64,000 bases of DNA from Eubacterium sp. (GCA_029258375.1 JARHZA010000001.1:496001-560000); one strand, 5' to 3'. Positions 51,590-60,993 are shown, counted from the stretch's first letter. Notes: a model not told the origin generated them from the letters alone. Numbers and translations are program-made.

Positions 51590-52870
51590 ATGAGTAAATT
51601 TCCTGAATATAAACACGAAAAAAGCCAAGAATGGTTTAATAGAGCATTAGATGCAATTCCTTCTGGTGTTTATGGCCATTTAGGACCAAGCGAAGGTTTA
51701 TTTTTGCCAATGTCAAAGTGGCCTCTTTTAAGCGATCACGCAAAAGGCACTTATTTTTGGGATGTTGACGGTAATAAGTATCTTGATCTTATGTGCGCTT
51801 ATGGACCAAACGTTCTTGGTTATTGTGATGATGATGTAGATGCTGCTGCTATGGAGCAGTTAAGAAAAGGTAACTGCACCACATCTCCTTCATATAAAAT
51901 GGTTGAATGTGCAGAACTTTTAAAGGATACAGTAGCAAGTGCTGACTGGGCGTTCTTTATGAAAAATGGTTCTGATGCAACAACTTTTTCAGTAATGTGT
52001 GCTCGTGCTCATACTGGTAAAAAGAAAATGTTTTTCCTTAAAGGATATTATCACGGTGACTTCCAGTGGGCTCAAAAGATTGACTACCCTGGTATTCTTC
52101 CAGAGGAAGTTGCAAATAACGTAGTTGTGCCTTGGTTTGATTTAGATGCTATTCAAAAGGCTTATGATGAATGTAACGGCGATGTTGCAGGTATCATTGC
52201 TCAACCTTATGACCACGGTAACTTTAAAGATAACGAATGTGCATCAAAAGAATATTGGCAAGCAGTTCGTAAGTTCTGTGATGATCACGGTATGGTTCTT
52301 ATTTTTGATGATGTTCGCACAGGTTTCCGTCTTGACCTTGCAGGTTCAGACCACTATTACGGTATCAAGGCAGACCTTATTTGCTTCTGTAAAGCACTTG
52401 CAAATGGTTATAACATGTCTGCTGTTTGTGGTGGTGAACATATGAAAGCTACTGCTTCTTCAGTAACTTATACAGGTTCATATTGGATGAGTGCTGAACC
52501 TTTTGCAGCGTGCATTGCTTGTGTTAATAAAATGAAGAAACTTGATATTCCAACAAAATTCCGTGCTGTTGGTACTCAAATTACAGAAGGTTTTGTTGCA
52601 GCGGGCAAAGAACACGGCTTTAACCTTGTTGTTTCAGGTGAACCTGCGTTGTTCTATTTGAGAATTGCTAATGACGATAGCCTTATGCTTCATCAAGAAT
52701 GGGTTGCAGAATGTGTTTCAAGAGGTCTTTTCCTAACCTCTCACCACAACCATTTTATAAATGCTGCTATTACTGATGAAGATGTTAAACTTGCAATTGA
52801 TATTGCAGAAGATGCATTTAGTGTTGTTCAGGCTAATCACCCTGAACTTGATTTATCGCCTATTAAATAA
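51590..52870 (+). CDS. Class III aminotransferase (glutamate-1-semialdehyde aminomutase-like)
   Basis: The 426-residue PLP enzyme belongs to the HemL-like branch of class III aminotransferases. Motifs include GLFLPMSKW, FWDVDGNKYLDLMCAYG, FMKNGSDATTFSVMCARAHTG (about 124-144), GYYHGDFQWAQ, LIFDDVRTGFRLDLAGS and the PLP lysine in LICFCKALANGYNMSA (about 268). It is not HemL itself: there is no haem gene nearby and the surrounding motifs differ. Related enzymes transaminate keto or aldehyde groups of sugars and polyols. The GGGAGG site fits the ATG at 51590 better than the TTG at 51584. It lies between an SCP2-like gene and a transketolase pair. Confidence 0.88.
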   Translation: MSKFPEYKHEKSQEWFNRALDAIPSGVYGHLGPSEGLFLPMSKWPLLSDHAKGTYFWDVDGNKYLDLMCAYGPNVLGYCDDDVDAAAMEQLRKGNCTTSPSYKMVECAELLKDTVASADWAFFMKNGSDATTFSVMCARAHTGKKKMFFLKGYYHGDFQWAQKIDYPGILPEEVANNVVVPWFDLDAIQKAYDECNGDVAGIIAQPYDHGNFKDNECASKEYWQAVRKFCDDHGMVLIFDDVRTGFRLDLAGSDHYYGIKADLICFCKALANGYNMSAVCGGEHMKATASSVTYTGSYWMSAEPFAACIACVNKMKKLDIPTKFRAVGTQITEGFVAAGKEHGFNLVVSGEPALFYLRIANDDSLMLHQEWVAECVSRGLFLTSHHNHFINAAITDEDVKLAIDIAEDAFSVVQANHPELDLSPIK

Positions 52871-52905
52871 AACTAAAATAAAATATATTTTTAGGAGGAA
52901 TATAA

Positions 52906-53799
52906 ATGCCAGCAAATTACAAGCCATTTGATAAAGAAGAATGGCTACGCCTTGAAAAAAAGGCAGATGAATTAAGACGCCTTACAGTTCAAACAACTGT
53001 TTGGGGTGGCTCAGGTCATATCGGTGGTGCAATGAGTGCCATGGATGCAATGACAATCCTTTATCATCGTTTTATGAAACTCGATGTAAACAATCCTAAT
53101 TTGGAAGATAGAGATCGTTTCGTTCTTTCAAAAGGTCATGCTGCGGTAGGATATGCTCCTGTAATCTGCAACTATGGTTTTATGGATGTTGAGGGACTTC
53201 ACAACTTTAACCTTACCGGTTCTCAATTTGGTATGCACCTTGACTGTAATAAAATCAAGGGTATTGATTGTTCAAGTGGTTCACTTGGTCACGGTCTTTC
53301 TCTTGCTTGTGGCTTTGCCCTTGCAGGCAGAGTAAAAGGAATTGACTATATGAACTATGTTTTAACTGGCGATGGCGAACTTAACGAAGGTTCAAACTGG
53401 GAAGCAGCAATGACTGCATCACAGTTCAAACTATCTAACATTGTTGTTCTTGTTGATAACAACAAGTGTATGATTGACGGTCGTGTAGATGACGAAATGA
53501 AGGTTGAACCTTTAGATAAAAAGTTTGATTCCTTTGGATTTATAGTTGAAAGAATAGATGGTCATAATATGAAAGAACTTAATGACGCTATTGAAAATGC
53601 TATAAATAATCATAAAAATGGCGGCGATAAACCTTATGCCATTATTATGGATACATTTAAAGGCGCAGGTATTGATTTTATGCAAGACGATTATCATTGG
53701 CATTACGGTGCTCTTGACGACGCAAGAGAAAAGAAATGTTATGAAAGTCTTGATAAATATTATAAATCACGTGTTGAACGTGCAGAAAAGGAGGCATAA
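52906..53799 (+). CDS. Transketolase, N-terminal (TPP-binding) subunit
   Basis: The 297-residue subunit binds thiamine diphosphate for two-carbon ketol transfer. Markers are GGSGHIGGAMSAMDAMTILYHRFM (with its conserved His), RFVLSKGHAAVGYAP, the GSLGHGLSLACGFA loop and the TPP motif GDGELNEGSNWEAAMTA through NNKCMIDG (about 163-199). Split transketolases like this are common in Clostridia, but usually pair within sugar operons. The AGGAGG site is strong. It overlaps the ribosome site of the C-terminal subunit, whose ATG comes 4 bases after its stop. Confidence 0.93.
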   Translation: MPANYKPFDKEEWLRLEKKADELRRLTVQTTVWGGSGHIGGAMSAMDAMTILYHRFMKLDVNNPNLEDRDRFVLSKGHAAVGYAPVICNYGFMDVEGLHNFNLTGSQFGMHLDCNKIKGIDCSSGSLGHGLSLACGFALAGRVKGIDYMNYVLTGDGELNEGSNWEAAMTASQFKLSNIVVLVDNNKCMIDGRVDDEMKVEPLDKKFDSFGFIVERIDGHNMKELNDAIENAINNHKNGGDKPYAIIMDTFKGAGIDFMQDDYHWHYGALDDAREKKCYESLDKYYKSRVERAEKEA

Positions 53800-53802
53800 G
53801 CA

Positions 53803-54816
53803 ATGGCAAGTGGTATGACATATACAATGACTGAAACTTCTAAACTTTCAACAGCAGAATACTACGGTAAAGCACTTTGTGAACTTGGCGAAGAACACGG
53901 TGATGTCGTTGCGTTAACTGCTGACCTTGCAAAGTCAACAAAAATCGGTATGTTTGGTGAAAAGTTCCCTGAACGTTTCTTTAACGTAGGTATTGCAGAA
54001 CAAAATATGTTTGGTGTAGCAGCAGGTATGGCTAAAAATGGTCTTATTCCTTTTGCATCAACATTTGCTATTTTTACAGCAGCTCGTTCACTTGATCAAA
54101 TTCATACAGATATTTGTTATCAAAATGTTCCTGTTAAAATGATTGCTACTCACGCAGGTACTTCATTTGGTCAGGCTGGTTCTACTCACCATGCACTTAT
54201 TGATATGGCTTGTATGAGAAGCCTTCCTCATATGACAGTTATTTGCCCTTGTGACGGTGCAGAAACATACCATGCAGTAAAAGCTGCTTATGATATTGAC
54301 GGCCCTGTTTATATTCGTATAAATCGTGGCTTTGACCAAATCATTTATAAAAATCTTGAAGATTGCACTTTTGAACCTGGCAAGGCAAAAGTTATGAACG
54401 AGGGTACAGATATTACTGTTATCGCTTGTGGTTCTTGCGTTTATCAAGCATTGCAGGCTGCACAAATGGCAGATGCAGACGCAGGTATTAAAGTTCGAGT
54501 TCTTAATATGCACACAATTAAGCCTATTGATGAAGAAGCTGTTTTATCTGCTGTTATGGATACAAGAAGAATTATTACAGTAGAAGATCATACAGTTATG
54601 GGTGGACTTGGTTCTGCAGTTGCAGATGTTGTTGCTAAGAGCGGTAAAGCTTGCGCATTTAAAATGCTTGGTCACCAAGATGCGTTCTCAACAATTGGCC
54701 TTCACGAAGACCTTATGTCTATTGCTAAAATTGATGCTAATGGTATTGCAGAAGCAATCGCTGAAGTAATGCATAAAGATTTTGAAGCAGATGAATCTTG
54801 GGATGATGAATTCTAA
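53803..54816 (+). CDS. Transketolase, C-terminal (pyrimidine-binding) subunit
   Basis: The 337-residue partner completes the transketolase active site. It shows the pyrimidine-domain Glu in RFFNVGIAEQNMFGVAAGMA (about 62-81) and the FASTFAIFTAARSLDQI run. The conserved THAGTSFGQAGSTHHALIDMA follows, along with MRSLPHMTVICPCDGAE. The C-terminal domain has VITVEDHTVMGGLGSAVAD. Tight spacing after the N-subunit supports a heteromer. The acceptor and donor sugars are not readable. Its operon partners (aminotransferase, SCP2-like proteins) argue against a routine pentose-phosphate role. Confidence 0.93.
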   Translation: MASGMTYTMTETSKLSTAEYYGKALCELGEEHGDVVALTADLAKSTKIGMFGEKFPERFFNVGIAEQNMFGVAAGMAKNGLIPFASTFAIFTAARSLDQIHTDICYQNVPVKMIATHAGTSFGQAGSTHHALIDMACMRSLPHMTVICPCDGAETYHAVKAAYDIDGPVYIRINRGFDQIIYKNLEDCTFEPGKAKVMNEGTDITVIACGSCVYQALQAAQMADADAGIKVRVLNMHTIKPIDEEAVLSAVMDTRRIITVEDHTVMGGLGSAVADVVAKSGKACAFKMLGHQDAFSTIGLHEDLMSIAKIDANGIAEAIAEVMHKDFEADESWDDEF

Positions 54817-54864
54817 TATAAATTTATTATTTCAAAAATCTGTTAATGAAAGGAATGTGTTGTT

Positions 54865-55659
54865 ATGGCAAGCGATGTAACACGCTATACCAATAAGGTA
54901 TTTATGGCGGCAGCGTTACCACTTTTAAAAACTATTGCTACTGATGTTCCAGAAATGGCAAAAAAGTTTGTTGGTGTTGACGCAGTTTACCAAGTTTCTG
55001 CAAAAACAAGCGAAACAACAAAAGAAGCTACTCATTTTGTTGTTGAAAACGGCGAATGGTCATGCAAACTTGGCGAATATGACGGCGATAAAAAAATTGA
55101 TGCAGAACTTGAGTTTTCATCAATGGAAAAAATGAATGACTTTTTTAAAGGCAAAATGACTGCTTTGCCAAAAATGAAGATTAAGTCATTTCCAAAATTC
55201 ATTAAGTTTATGTCAGTATTACTTAAAATGAGCAGTTTGCTTGGAATTAAAGAACCACCAAAGGATGAAACACTTCAACTTCTTCTTTGTAAACTTTATT
55301 TCTACTTGCTCTCAAGTGGTATTAGTCAGCTTAATAAAATGGAACACCCAGAAATTCATGAGTGGGCATCAAAAAGTCCAGACCGTGTTTATCAGTGGGC
55401 AGTAGAAGATCATCCAGAATGTACTGCGTATCTTCGTGTTAAGGCGGGTAAATCTCGCGCAGGCAGAGGGGAATATAAGCGTTCTAAGCCATTCTTCTGT
55501 ATGAAGTTTGACACAGCAGAACACGCACTTATGATTCTACTTGGTACTGGTGATATGCTTCAAATGACAAAAGATAAGCAACTTATTATGGAAGGTGCTC
55601 CTGAATTTGGTGCAATGATTGGCGATTATATGATGACGGTTGGCGATCTTGCAAAATAA
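54865..55659 (+). CDS. SCP2 sterol-carrier-like protein, operon copy 2
   Basis: The 264-residue protein shows an SCP2-like segment: YQVSAKT near residue 42, HFVVENGEWSCKLGE, DAELEFSSMEKMNDFFKGKM (about 86-105) and the following helical part with KFIKFMSVLLKMSSLLG. The C-terminal half (ECTAYLRVKAGKSRAGRGEYKRSKPFFCMKF, given by its YLRVKAGKSRAGRG core) is basic and may carry a second alpha/beta unit, ending MGDYMMTVGDLAK-like. It is related in layout to the first protein of the operon but has far fewer cysteines. No signal peptide. It closes the operon before a terminator. The ligand is unknown. Confidence 0.6.
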   Translation: MASDVTRYTNKVFMAAALPLLKTIATDVPEMAKKFVGVDAVYQVSAKTSETTKEATHFVVENGEWSCKLGEYDGDKKIDAELEFSSMEKMNDFFKGKMTALPKMKIKSFPKFIKFMSVLLKMSSLLGIKEPPKDETLQLLLCKLYFYLLSSGISQLNKMEHPEIHEWASKSPDRVYQWAVEDHPECTAYLRVKAGKSRAGRGEYKRSKPFFCMKFDTAEHALMILLGTGDMLQMTKDKQLIMEGAPEFGAMIGDYMMTVGDLAK

Positions 55660-55696
55660 TAATGTATTTATTACATATATAATTTAATATTAAATT

Positions 55697-55728
55697 AAAG
55701 GCTTACAAGAAATTGTAAGCCTTTTTGT
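55697..55728 (+). terminator. Terminator of the SCP2/aminotransferase/transketolase operon
   Basis: AAAGGCTTACAA and TTGTAAGCCTTT pair perfectly around GAAA and are followed by a T-run. Confidence 0.92.
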
Positions 55729-55875
55729 TTTGTGATTTTATAAAGTTTATATTAAATATTTGACATAACTTTTACAAAAATAGAAATTAAATCAAATCAA
55801 ATCTCAACATTGCGATGATAGTATTAACACAAACCACAAGAGTGGTAGAAATATTATTTAAAGAGGTAAATGAAA

Positions 55876-56757
55876 ATGAAAAGAAAAAAAGTTTTTAAAT
55901 CAGTTATGTCAATAGTGGCAGTTGTTTGCTTATTATCAACTGTTTTTGCCGCTTGTGCACAAAAAACAGAAAAAGATGATGAAAATGTAGCAGTTAACGG
56001 AAAAATATCTGTTATTTCAAGAGAAGAGGGTTCGGGAACAAGAGGTGCTTTTACCGAATTATTTAAAATCGTTGATGAAAATAAAAACGATATTACAGTT
56101 CCAACTGCAGAAACAACAAACAGTACAGGCGTTATGATGTCAACTGTTGCAGGTAATAAACTATCAATTGGCTACATTTCATTAGGTTCACTTGATGATA
56201 CAATCAAATCATTAAAAATTGACGGTGTAGAACCAACAGTAGAAAATGTGAAAAATGGTTCTTACAAAGTTAGCAGACCATTTAATATCGTAACAAAAGA
56301 TGGTTTAAGCGAAGCTGCACAAGACTTTATAAATTACATTATGAGTTCAGAAGGTCAACAAATTATTGAAGATAATGGTTACATTAGCAATGCAAATAAC
56401 GGTAGCTTTACTGGTGGAAAAGTTAGTGGCTCAGTTAAAATTACTGGTTCTTCTTCAGTAACTCCAGTTATGGAAAAACTTTCTGAAGCATACAAAAAAA
56501 TCAATTCAAACGTTTCAATAGATATTATGCAAAGCGATTCAACAATTGGTGTTCAAGATGCTATAAATGGCAATAGTGATATTGGTATGGCTTCTCGTGA
56601 ACTTAAAGAATCAGAAACAGGAGTTAAAGCAACAGCTATTGCACTTGATGGTATTGCAGTAATTGTTAATAAAGAAAATAGTGTTGAAAATCTTACAAGT
56701 GATCAAGTAAAAGGTATTTACACTGGTGAATTTACCGAATGGTCACAAGTTAGATAA
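55876..56757 (+). CDS. pstS: Phosphate-binding lipoprotein PstS, domain order permuted
   Basis: The 293-residue protein captures phosphate for the PstCAB importer. A signal peptide ends in the lipobox FAAC. In the usual PstS the GSSSVTP block comes first and the REEGSGTR phosphate-binding block second. Here SREEGSGTRGAFTELF comes first (about residues 45-60) and ITGSSSVTPVMEKLSEAY second (about 190-207), followed by GMASRELK, IALDGIAVIVN and FTEWSQV at the very end. That is a circular permutation of the two lobes. The AGAGGT site fits the ATG at 55876 better than the one at 55870. pstC, pstA and pstB follow. Confidence 0.9.
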   Translation: MKRKKVFKSVMSIVAVVCLLSTVFAACAQKTEKDDENVAVNGKISVISREEGSGTRGAFTELFKIVDENKNDITVPTAETTNSTGVMMSTVAGNKLSIGYISLGSLDDTIKSLKIDGVEPTVENVKNGSYKVSRPFNIVTKDGLSEAAQDFINYIMSSEGQQIIEDNGYISNANNGSFTGGKVSGSVKITGSSSVTPVMEKLSEAYKKINSNVSIDIMQSDSTIGVQDAINGNSDIGMASRELKESETGVKATAIALDGIAVIVNKENSVENLTSDQVKGIYTGEFTEWSQVR

Positions 56758-56837
56758 TATATTAACTCACAAATGAAATTAGAAACCTACGGCTTGCCGT
56801 AGGCTCTAATTTTATTTTGTATTAAATCGGAGATAGT

Positions 56838-57689
56838 ATGAAAAAGTTTAAAGAAGTTTTAATGAAAATAGTTTTCTTAATTGCTGCGTGTGTTTCTATT
56901 ATTTCTGTTGTATTAATTTGCTTTTTCCTTTTTTCAAAAGGTATTCCTGCAATATCAAAAATTGGTGTAACAGAATTTTTGTTAGGTAAACAATGGAGAC
57001 CAAGTAGTGATTTATATGGAATTTTCCCTATGATAATTGGCAGCATTTATGTTACAGCTGGTGCAATTATCGTTGGTGTTCCAACGGGCGTTTTGTGTGC
57101 AATTTTTATGGCAAAGTTTTGCCCTAAAAGTGTGTACTCAGTTTTAAAACCAGCAACAGAACTACTTGCCGGAGTTCCTTCTATTGTATATGGTTACTTT
57201 GGCTTGGTAGTTATTGTTCCATTTATGCAAAAAGTTTTTCCACAAACAAGTGGTAAGGGAATTTTAACTGCGTCAATTCTTTTAGGTATAATGATACTTC
57301 CAACTATTATTGGTGTTTCTGAATCTGCAATAAGAGCAGTTGATAATTCGTATTATGAAGGTGCACTTGCACTTGGCGCAACACACGAATTAAGTGTGTT
57401 TAAAACTGTTGTTCCTGCTGCGAAAAGTGGTATTTTAGCAGGTGTTATTTTAGGCATTGGCAGGGCAATAGGCGAAACTATGGCAGTTATTATGATTGCA
57501 GGTAACCAAGCCGTAGTGCCAGGCAGCATCGTTGACGGTGTTAGAACTATGACTGCTAATATAGTTCTTGAAATGGGTTATGCAACAGACCTTCACAGAG
57601 AAGCATTGATTGCAACTGGTGTAGTTCTTTTTGTGTTTATACTTATTATAAATCTTTGTTTTTCAATTTTGAAAAGGAAGGAGTCATAA
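56838..57689 (+). CDS. pstC: Phosphate ABC transporter permease PstC
   Basis: The 283-residue membrane subunit has about six helices and the PstC patterns LGKQWRPSSDLYGIFPMIIGSIYVT (given by WRPSSDLYGIFPMI, about 48-61), ELLAGVPSIVYGYFGL and the ATPase-contact EAA loop YYEGALALGATHELSVFKTVVP. It forms the phosphate channel with PstA. The start follows a CGGAGAT site. pstA begins 3 bases after its stop. Confidence 0.95.
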   Translation: MKKFKEVLMKIVFLIAACVSIISVVLICFFLFSKGIPAISKIGVTEFLLGKQWRPSSDLYGIFPMIIGSIYVTAGAIIVGVPTGVLCAIFMAKFCPKSVYSVLKPATELLAGVPSIVYGYFGLVVIVPFMQKVFPQTSGKGILTASILLGIMILPTIIGVSESAIRAVDNSYYEGALALGATHELSVFKTVVPAAKSGILAGVILGIGRAIGETMAVIMIAGNQAVVPGSIVDGVRTMTANIVLEMGYATDLHREALIATGVVLFVFILIINLCFSILKRKES

Positions 57690-57691
57690 TT

Positions 57692-58606
57692 ATGTTTAAA
57701 CTTAATAAAAAACAAAAATCTAAAAGTGGAATTGAACCAATAAATAAACTTACTTTTTCACAAATAAAACTATCTTACAAAAGAAGTCCTATTTCTTTAA
57801 TAATGCTTATATTAGTGATTTTATCAGCAGTTATAACGGTAGGTGTTTTATTTTCTATAATTATTCATATTTTAGTATCAGGCATACCAAATTTATCAAA
57901 AGAACAGTTTGAATGGGTTTATAATTCAGATAACGTATCTATGATGCCAGCAATTATAAATACATTGTTTATGACTCTTTTAACACTTTTAATTGTTGTG
58001 CCTGTTGGAGTTTTTTCTGCAATATATTTAGTTGAGTATGCAAAGAAAGGTAATCGTCTTGTAAAAGTAGTTCGTATTACTACTGAAACACTTGCAGGTA
58101 TTCCTTCAATAGTTTTTGGTTTGTTTGGATATCTTATGTTTGTTACTGCCTGTAAAATGCAGTATTCAATGATTGCAGGTGCATTAACTCTTGCAATGAT
58201 GGTTCTTCCAACAATTATGAGAACAACAGAAGAGGCGCTTAAATCTGTTCCGGATTCTTATAGAGAAGCAAGTTTTGGCTTGGGTGCAGGAAAACTTAGA
58301 ACTGTTTTTAAAATAGTTCTCCCTTCAGCAATGCCAGGTATTCTTCAAGGTGTAATTTTATCAATAGGCAGAATAGTTGGTGAAACTGCAGCACTTATCT
58401 ATACTGCTGGAACTGGGGCACAAATTGCAGAAAGCCTTGGCTCTTCATCAAGAACACTTGCAGTTCATATGTACACACTCTTCTCAGAAGGTATGCATAT
58501 TGATAAAATGGCTTCAACTGCAGTAGTTCTTCTATTTATGGTATTAGCAATAAATATTGTTTCCAGTCTTATTGCTAAAAAAATTGCAAGCATTTCTAAA
58601 AATTAA
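57692..58606 (+). CDS. pstA: Phosphate ABC transporter permease PstA
   Basis: The 304-residue membrane subunit pairs with PstC. It has a polar N-terminus of ~35 residues, then about six helices, with the family marker [21 protein letters not shown] and the EAA loop [26 protein letters not shown] (given by [15 protein letters not shown]). A longer frame opens at 57656 inside pstC, but the AAGGAG site fits the ATG at 57692. pstB follows 14 bases downstream. Confidence 0.95.
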   Translation: MFKLNKKQKSKSGIEPINKLTFSQIKLSYKRSPISLIMLILVILSAVITVGVLFSIIIHILVSGIPNLSKEQFEWVYNSDNVSMMPAIINTLFMTLLTLLIVVPVGVFSAIYLVEYAKKGNRLVKVVRITTETLAGIPSIVFGLFGYLMFVTACKMQYSMIAGALTLAMMVLPTIMRTTEEALKSVPDSYREASFGLGAGKLRTVFKIVLPSAMPGILQGVILSIGRIVGETAALIYTAGTGAQIAESLGSSSRTLAVHMYTLFSEGMHIDKMASTAVVLLFMVLAINIVSSLIAKKIASISKN

Positions 58607-58620
58607 AAGAGGATATTAAA

Positions 58621-59370
58621 ATGAGTAAATTTGAAATTAAAAATCTTGATTTGTATTATGGAGATTTTCAGGCTCTAAAATCAATAAATCTTTCTATTGA
58701 AGAAAACAAAGTTACCTCTCTAATTGGTCCATCTGGTTGCGGCAAATCAACACTTCTAAAAACATTAAATCGAATGAATGATTTAGTTGAAAATTGTGCA
58801 ATTACAGGCAGTGTTAAACTTGATGGAGAAGATATTTATGGAAAAATAGATGTAAACCTTTTAAGAAAAAGAGTTGGTATGGTTTTTCAAAAACCAAATC
58901 CTTTTCCAATGAGCATATATGATAACATTGCTTATGGCCCACGAACACACGGAACACGCTCAAAATCAGAACTTGACGAAATAGTTGAACAGTCATTGAA
59001 GTCAGCTGCAATTTGGGATGAGTGTAAAGACAGATTAAAAAAGAGTGCACTTGGGTTGAGTGGTGGTCAGCAACAAAGACTTTGTATTGCAAGAGCACTT
59101 GCAGTAAATCCAGATGTTATACTTATGGATGAACCAACATCTGCTCTTGACCCTATTTCAACTAAAAAAATAGAAGATTTAATTCTTGAATTAAAAGATA
59201 AGTATACCATTGTTATTGTAACTCACTCAATGCAACAGGCAGCAAGAATTTCTGATAAAACGGCATTCTTCCTTTTGGGTGAGGTCGTTGAGTATGATGA
59301 TACTGCAAAATTGTTTAGTAAACCTGAAAATGAAAAAACAGAAGCATACATAACTGGAAGATTTGGATGA
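58621..59370 (+). CDS. pstB: Phosphate ABC transporter ATP-binding protein PstB
   Basis: The 249-residue ATPase energises PstCA. The nucleotide site is complete: Walker [13 protein letters not shown] (about 36-47), the family's [15 protein letters not shown] loop [22 protein letters not shown], signature [15 protein letters not shown], Walker [14 protein letters not shown] and H-loop [10 protein letters not shown]. It is the last gene of the operon. No phoU follows, and a hairpin (GGTGTAACA/TGTTACACC, 59407-59429) lies 35 bases downstream. Confidence 0.96.
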   Translation: MSKFEIKNLDLYYGDFQALKSINLSIEENKVTSLIGPSGCGKSTLLKTLNRMNDLVENCAITGSVKLDGEDIYGKIDVNLLRKRVGMVFQKPNPFPMSIYDNIAYGPRTHGTRSKSELDEIVEQSLKSAAIWDECKDRLKKSALGLSGGQQQRLCIARALAVNPDVILMDEPTSALDPISTKKIEDLILELKDKYTIVIVTHSMQQAARISDKTAFFLLGEVVEYDDTAKLFSKPENEKTEAYITGRFG

Positions 59371-59404
59371 TTTTAACAAATAGTTATTTTATTAACAAAA
59401 ATGA

Positions 59405-59434
59405 GCGGTGTAACAAAGATTGTTACACCGTCTT
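59405..59434 (+). terminator. Hairpin after pstB
   Basis: CGGTGTAACA and TGTTACACCG pair around AAGAT. The T-run behind it is short, so termination may be partial. Confidence 0.6.
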
Positions 59435-59449
59435 ATTTCGTAAATATTA

Positions 59450-59477
59450 TTGATTTTATTTTAATTATTGTTATAAT
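59450..59477 (+). promoter_or_regulatory. Predicted sigma-A promoter of pyk
   Basis: TTGATT and a perfect TATAAT are separated by 16 bases, about 60 bases upstream of the pyruvate kinase start. Confidence 0.5.
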
Positions 59478-59538
59478 AATGGTGCGTATTAAAATGATAT
59501 TTGTATACGAAAATTTATAATAAATTGGAGATAATTAT

Positions 59539-60993
59539 ATGTGCGAAAGTTTTAGAAAAACTAAAATTATTTGTACCATTGGTCCTGCATCTTGTGAAAA
59601 AGATGTTCTTCGTGGTCTTATGAAGTCTGGAATGGATGTTGCAAGATTTAATTTTTCTCATGGTGAATATGAAATTTTTAAAAAATGGTTTAATAATGTT
59701 GAAGAAGTAAGAGAAGAACTTGGTATGCCAGTTGCAACTCTTCTTGATACAAAAGGTCCAGAAGTTCGTCTTGGCACTTTTGAAGATAAAAATGGTGTAA
59801 CTGTTAATGCCGGCGATACTTTTACACTTACAACAGAAGAAGTTGAAGGAACAAACGAAAAATGTTCTATTTCTTATAAAGGTCTTCCTTACGAAGTTAA
59901 AAAAGGAACAAAAATCCTTATTAACGACGGTCTTATTTCAATGACTGTTAATAAAGTTGCAGGAAAAGAAATAGTATGTACTGTTGATGATGGTGGACTT
60001 TTAACAGATCATAAGGGTGTTAATGTTCCAAACGTATCACTTCAAATGCCATATCTTTCTGAAAAAGATATGAGAGACTTAAAATTTGGCGCAGAAATGG
60101 GATTTGATTTCATAGCTGCTTCTTTCTGCAGAACCGGTGCAGACATTATGTATCTTCGTGATTTCTGCCATTCTCTTGGCTGGAATGACGTTAGAATCAT
60201 TGCAAAAATCGAAAACAGTGAAGGTGTAGAAAATCTTGATGGAATTATAAATGCTGCTGATGGTATTATGATTGCAAGAGGCGATATGGGTGTTGAAATT
60301 CCATTCGAAAAAATCCCAGCACTTCAAAAGTTAATCATTAAAAAAGTGTTTGCAGCAGGTAAAATTGTTGTTACTGCAACACAAATGCTTGAATCAATGA
60401 TTACTAACCCACGCCCTACAAGAGCAGAAATTACAGACGTTGCAAATGCTATTTATGATGGCACATCTGCAATTATGCTTTCTGGCGAAACTGCAATGGG
60501 TGCTCATCCTATTGAAGCTGTTAAAGCAATGGAATCAATTGCATATTCAACCGAACAAGACATAAATTATATTGACCGTTTCTTAAAATCATCACCAAAA
60601 CATAATCAGGGTGATATTACTTCTGCAATTTCACACGCAACTGTAACAACAGCACACGACCTTAGTGCAAAAGCAATTATTACAGTTACCAAGAGTGGTA
60701 CAACTGCACGTCAAATTTCAAAATATAGACCAAATTGCCCAATTATTTCTGCAACAACAAGTGATAAGGTTTGGAGACAGAATAATCTTTCTTGGGGTGT
60801 AGTTCCAGTAAAATGTGATGAAAAATCAAATACAGATGAACTTTTTGAACACTCTGTTGAAGTTGCACTTCAAACTGGTATAATTCAAAAAGGCGATCTT
60901 GTTGTTATTACAGCAGGTATACCACTTGGTCAAAGTGGCACAACAAATATGTTAAAAGCAACAGTTGTTGGTAATGAACTAATAGAGGACTAA
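59539..60993 (+). CDS. pyk: Pyruvate kinase
   Basis: The enzyme converts phosphoenolpyruvate and ADP to pyruvate and ATP in the last step of glycolysis. The 484-residue protein shows KIICTIGPAS near the start, MDVARFNFSHG, LLDTKGPEVRLG, the metal/phosphate site in IMIARGDMGVEIPFEKIP (about 250-267) and the lid region MLESMITNPRPTRAEITDVANAIYDG (given by MLESMITNPRPTRAE). The C-terminal domain is present, without the extra PEP-utiliser domain found in bacilli. mltG follows 26 bases later, an unrelated neighbour probably on the same transcript. Confidence 0.96.
   Translation: MCESFRKTKIICTIGPASCEKDVLRGLMKSGMDVARFNFSHGEYEIFKKWFNNVEEVREELGMPVATLLDTKGPEVRLGTFEDKNGVTVNAGDTFTLTTEEVEGTNEKCSISYKGLPYEVKKGTKILINDGLISMTVNKVAGKEIVCTVDDGGLLTDHKGVNVPNVSLQMPYLSEKDMRDLKFGAEMGFDFIAASFCRTGADIMYLRDFCHSLGWNDVRIIAKIENSEGVENLDGIINAADGIMIARGDMGVEIPFEKIPALQKLIIKKVFAAGKIVVTATQMLESMITNPRPTRAEITDVANAIYDGTSAIMLSGETAMGAHPIEAVKAMESIAYSTEQDINYIDRFLKSSPKHNQGDITSAISHATVTTAHDLSAKAIITVTKSGTTARQISKYRPNCPIISATTSDKVWRQNNLSWGVVPVKCDEKSNTDELFEHSVEVALQTGIIQKGDLVVITAGIPLGQSGTTNMLKATVVGNELIED

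Noticed and set aside
51590-52870. HemL (glutamate-1-semialdehyde aminomutase) for haem synthesis
   Set aside because: It belongs to the same superfamily, but no haem genes are nearby and the operon partners point to sugar or lipid chemistry.
52906-54816. Sulfoquinovose transketolase (SqwGH-type sulfo-TK pathway)
   Set aside because: The split transketolase fits, but no isomerase, sulfoacetaldehyde enzyme or sulfonate transporter accompanies it, and the aminotransferase and SCP2-like genes do not belong to that pathway.
50810-55659. Hopanoid side-chain operon (HpnO-like aminotransferase)
   Set aside because: The class III aminotransferase and lipid-binding proteins invite the idea, but there is no squalene-hopene cyclase, radical SAM HpnH or nucleosidase gene, and Clostridia rarely make hopanoids.
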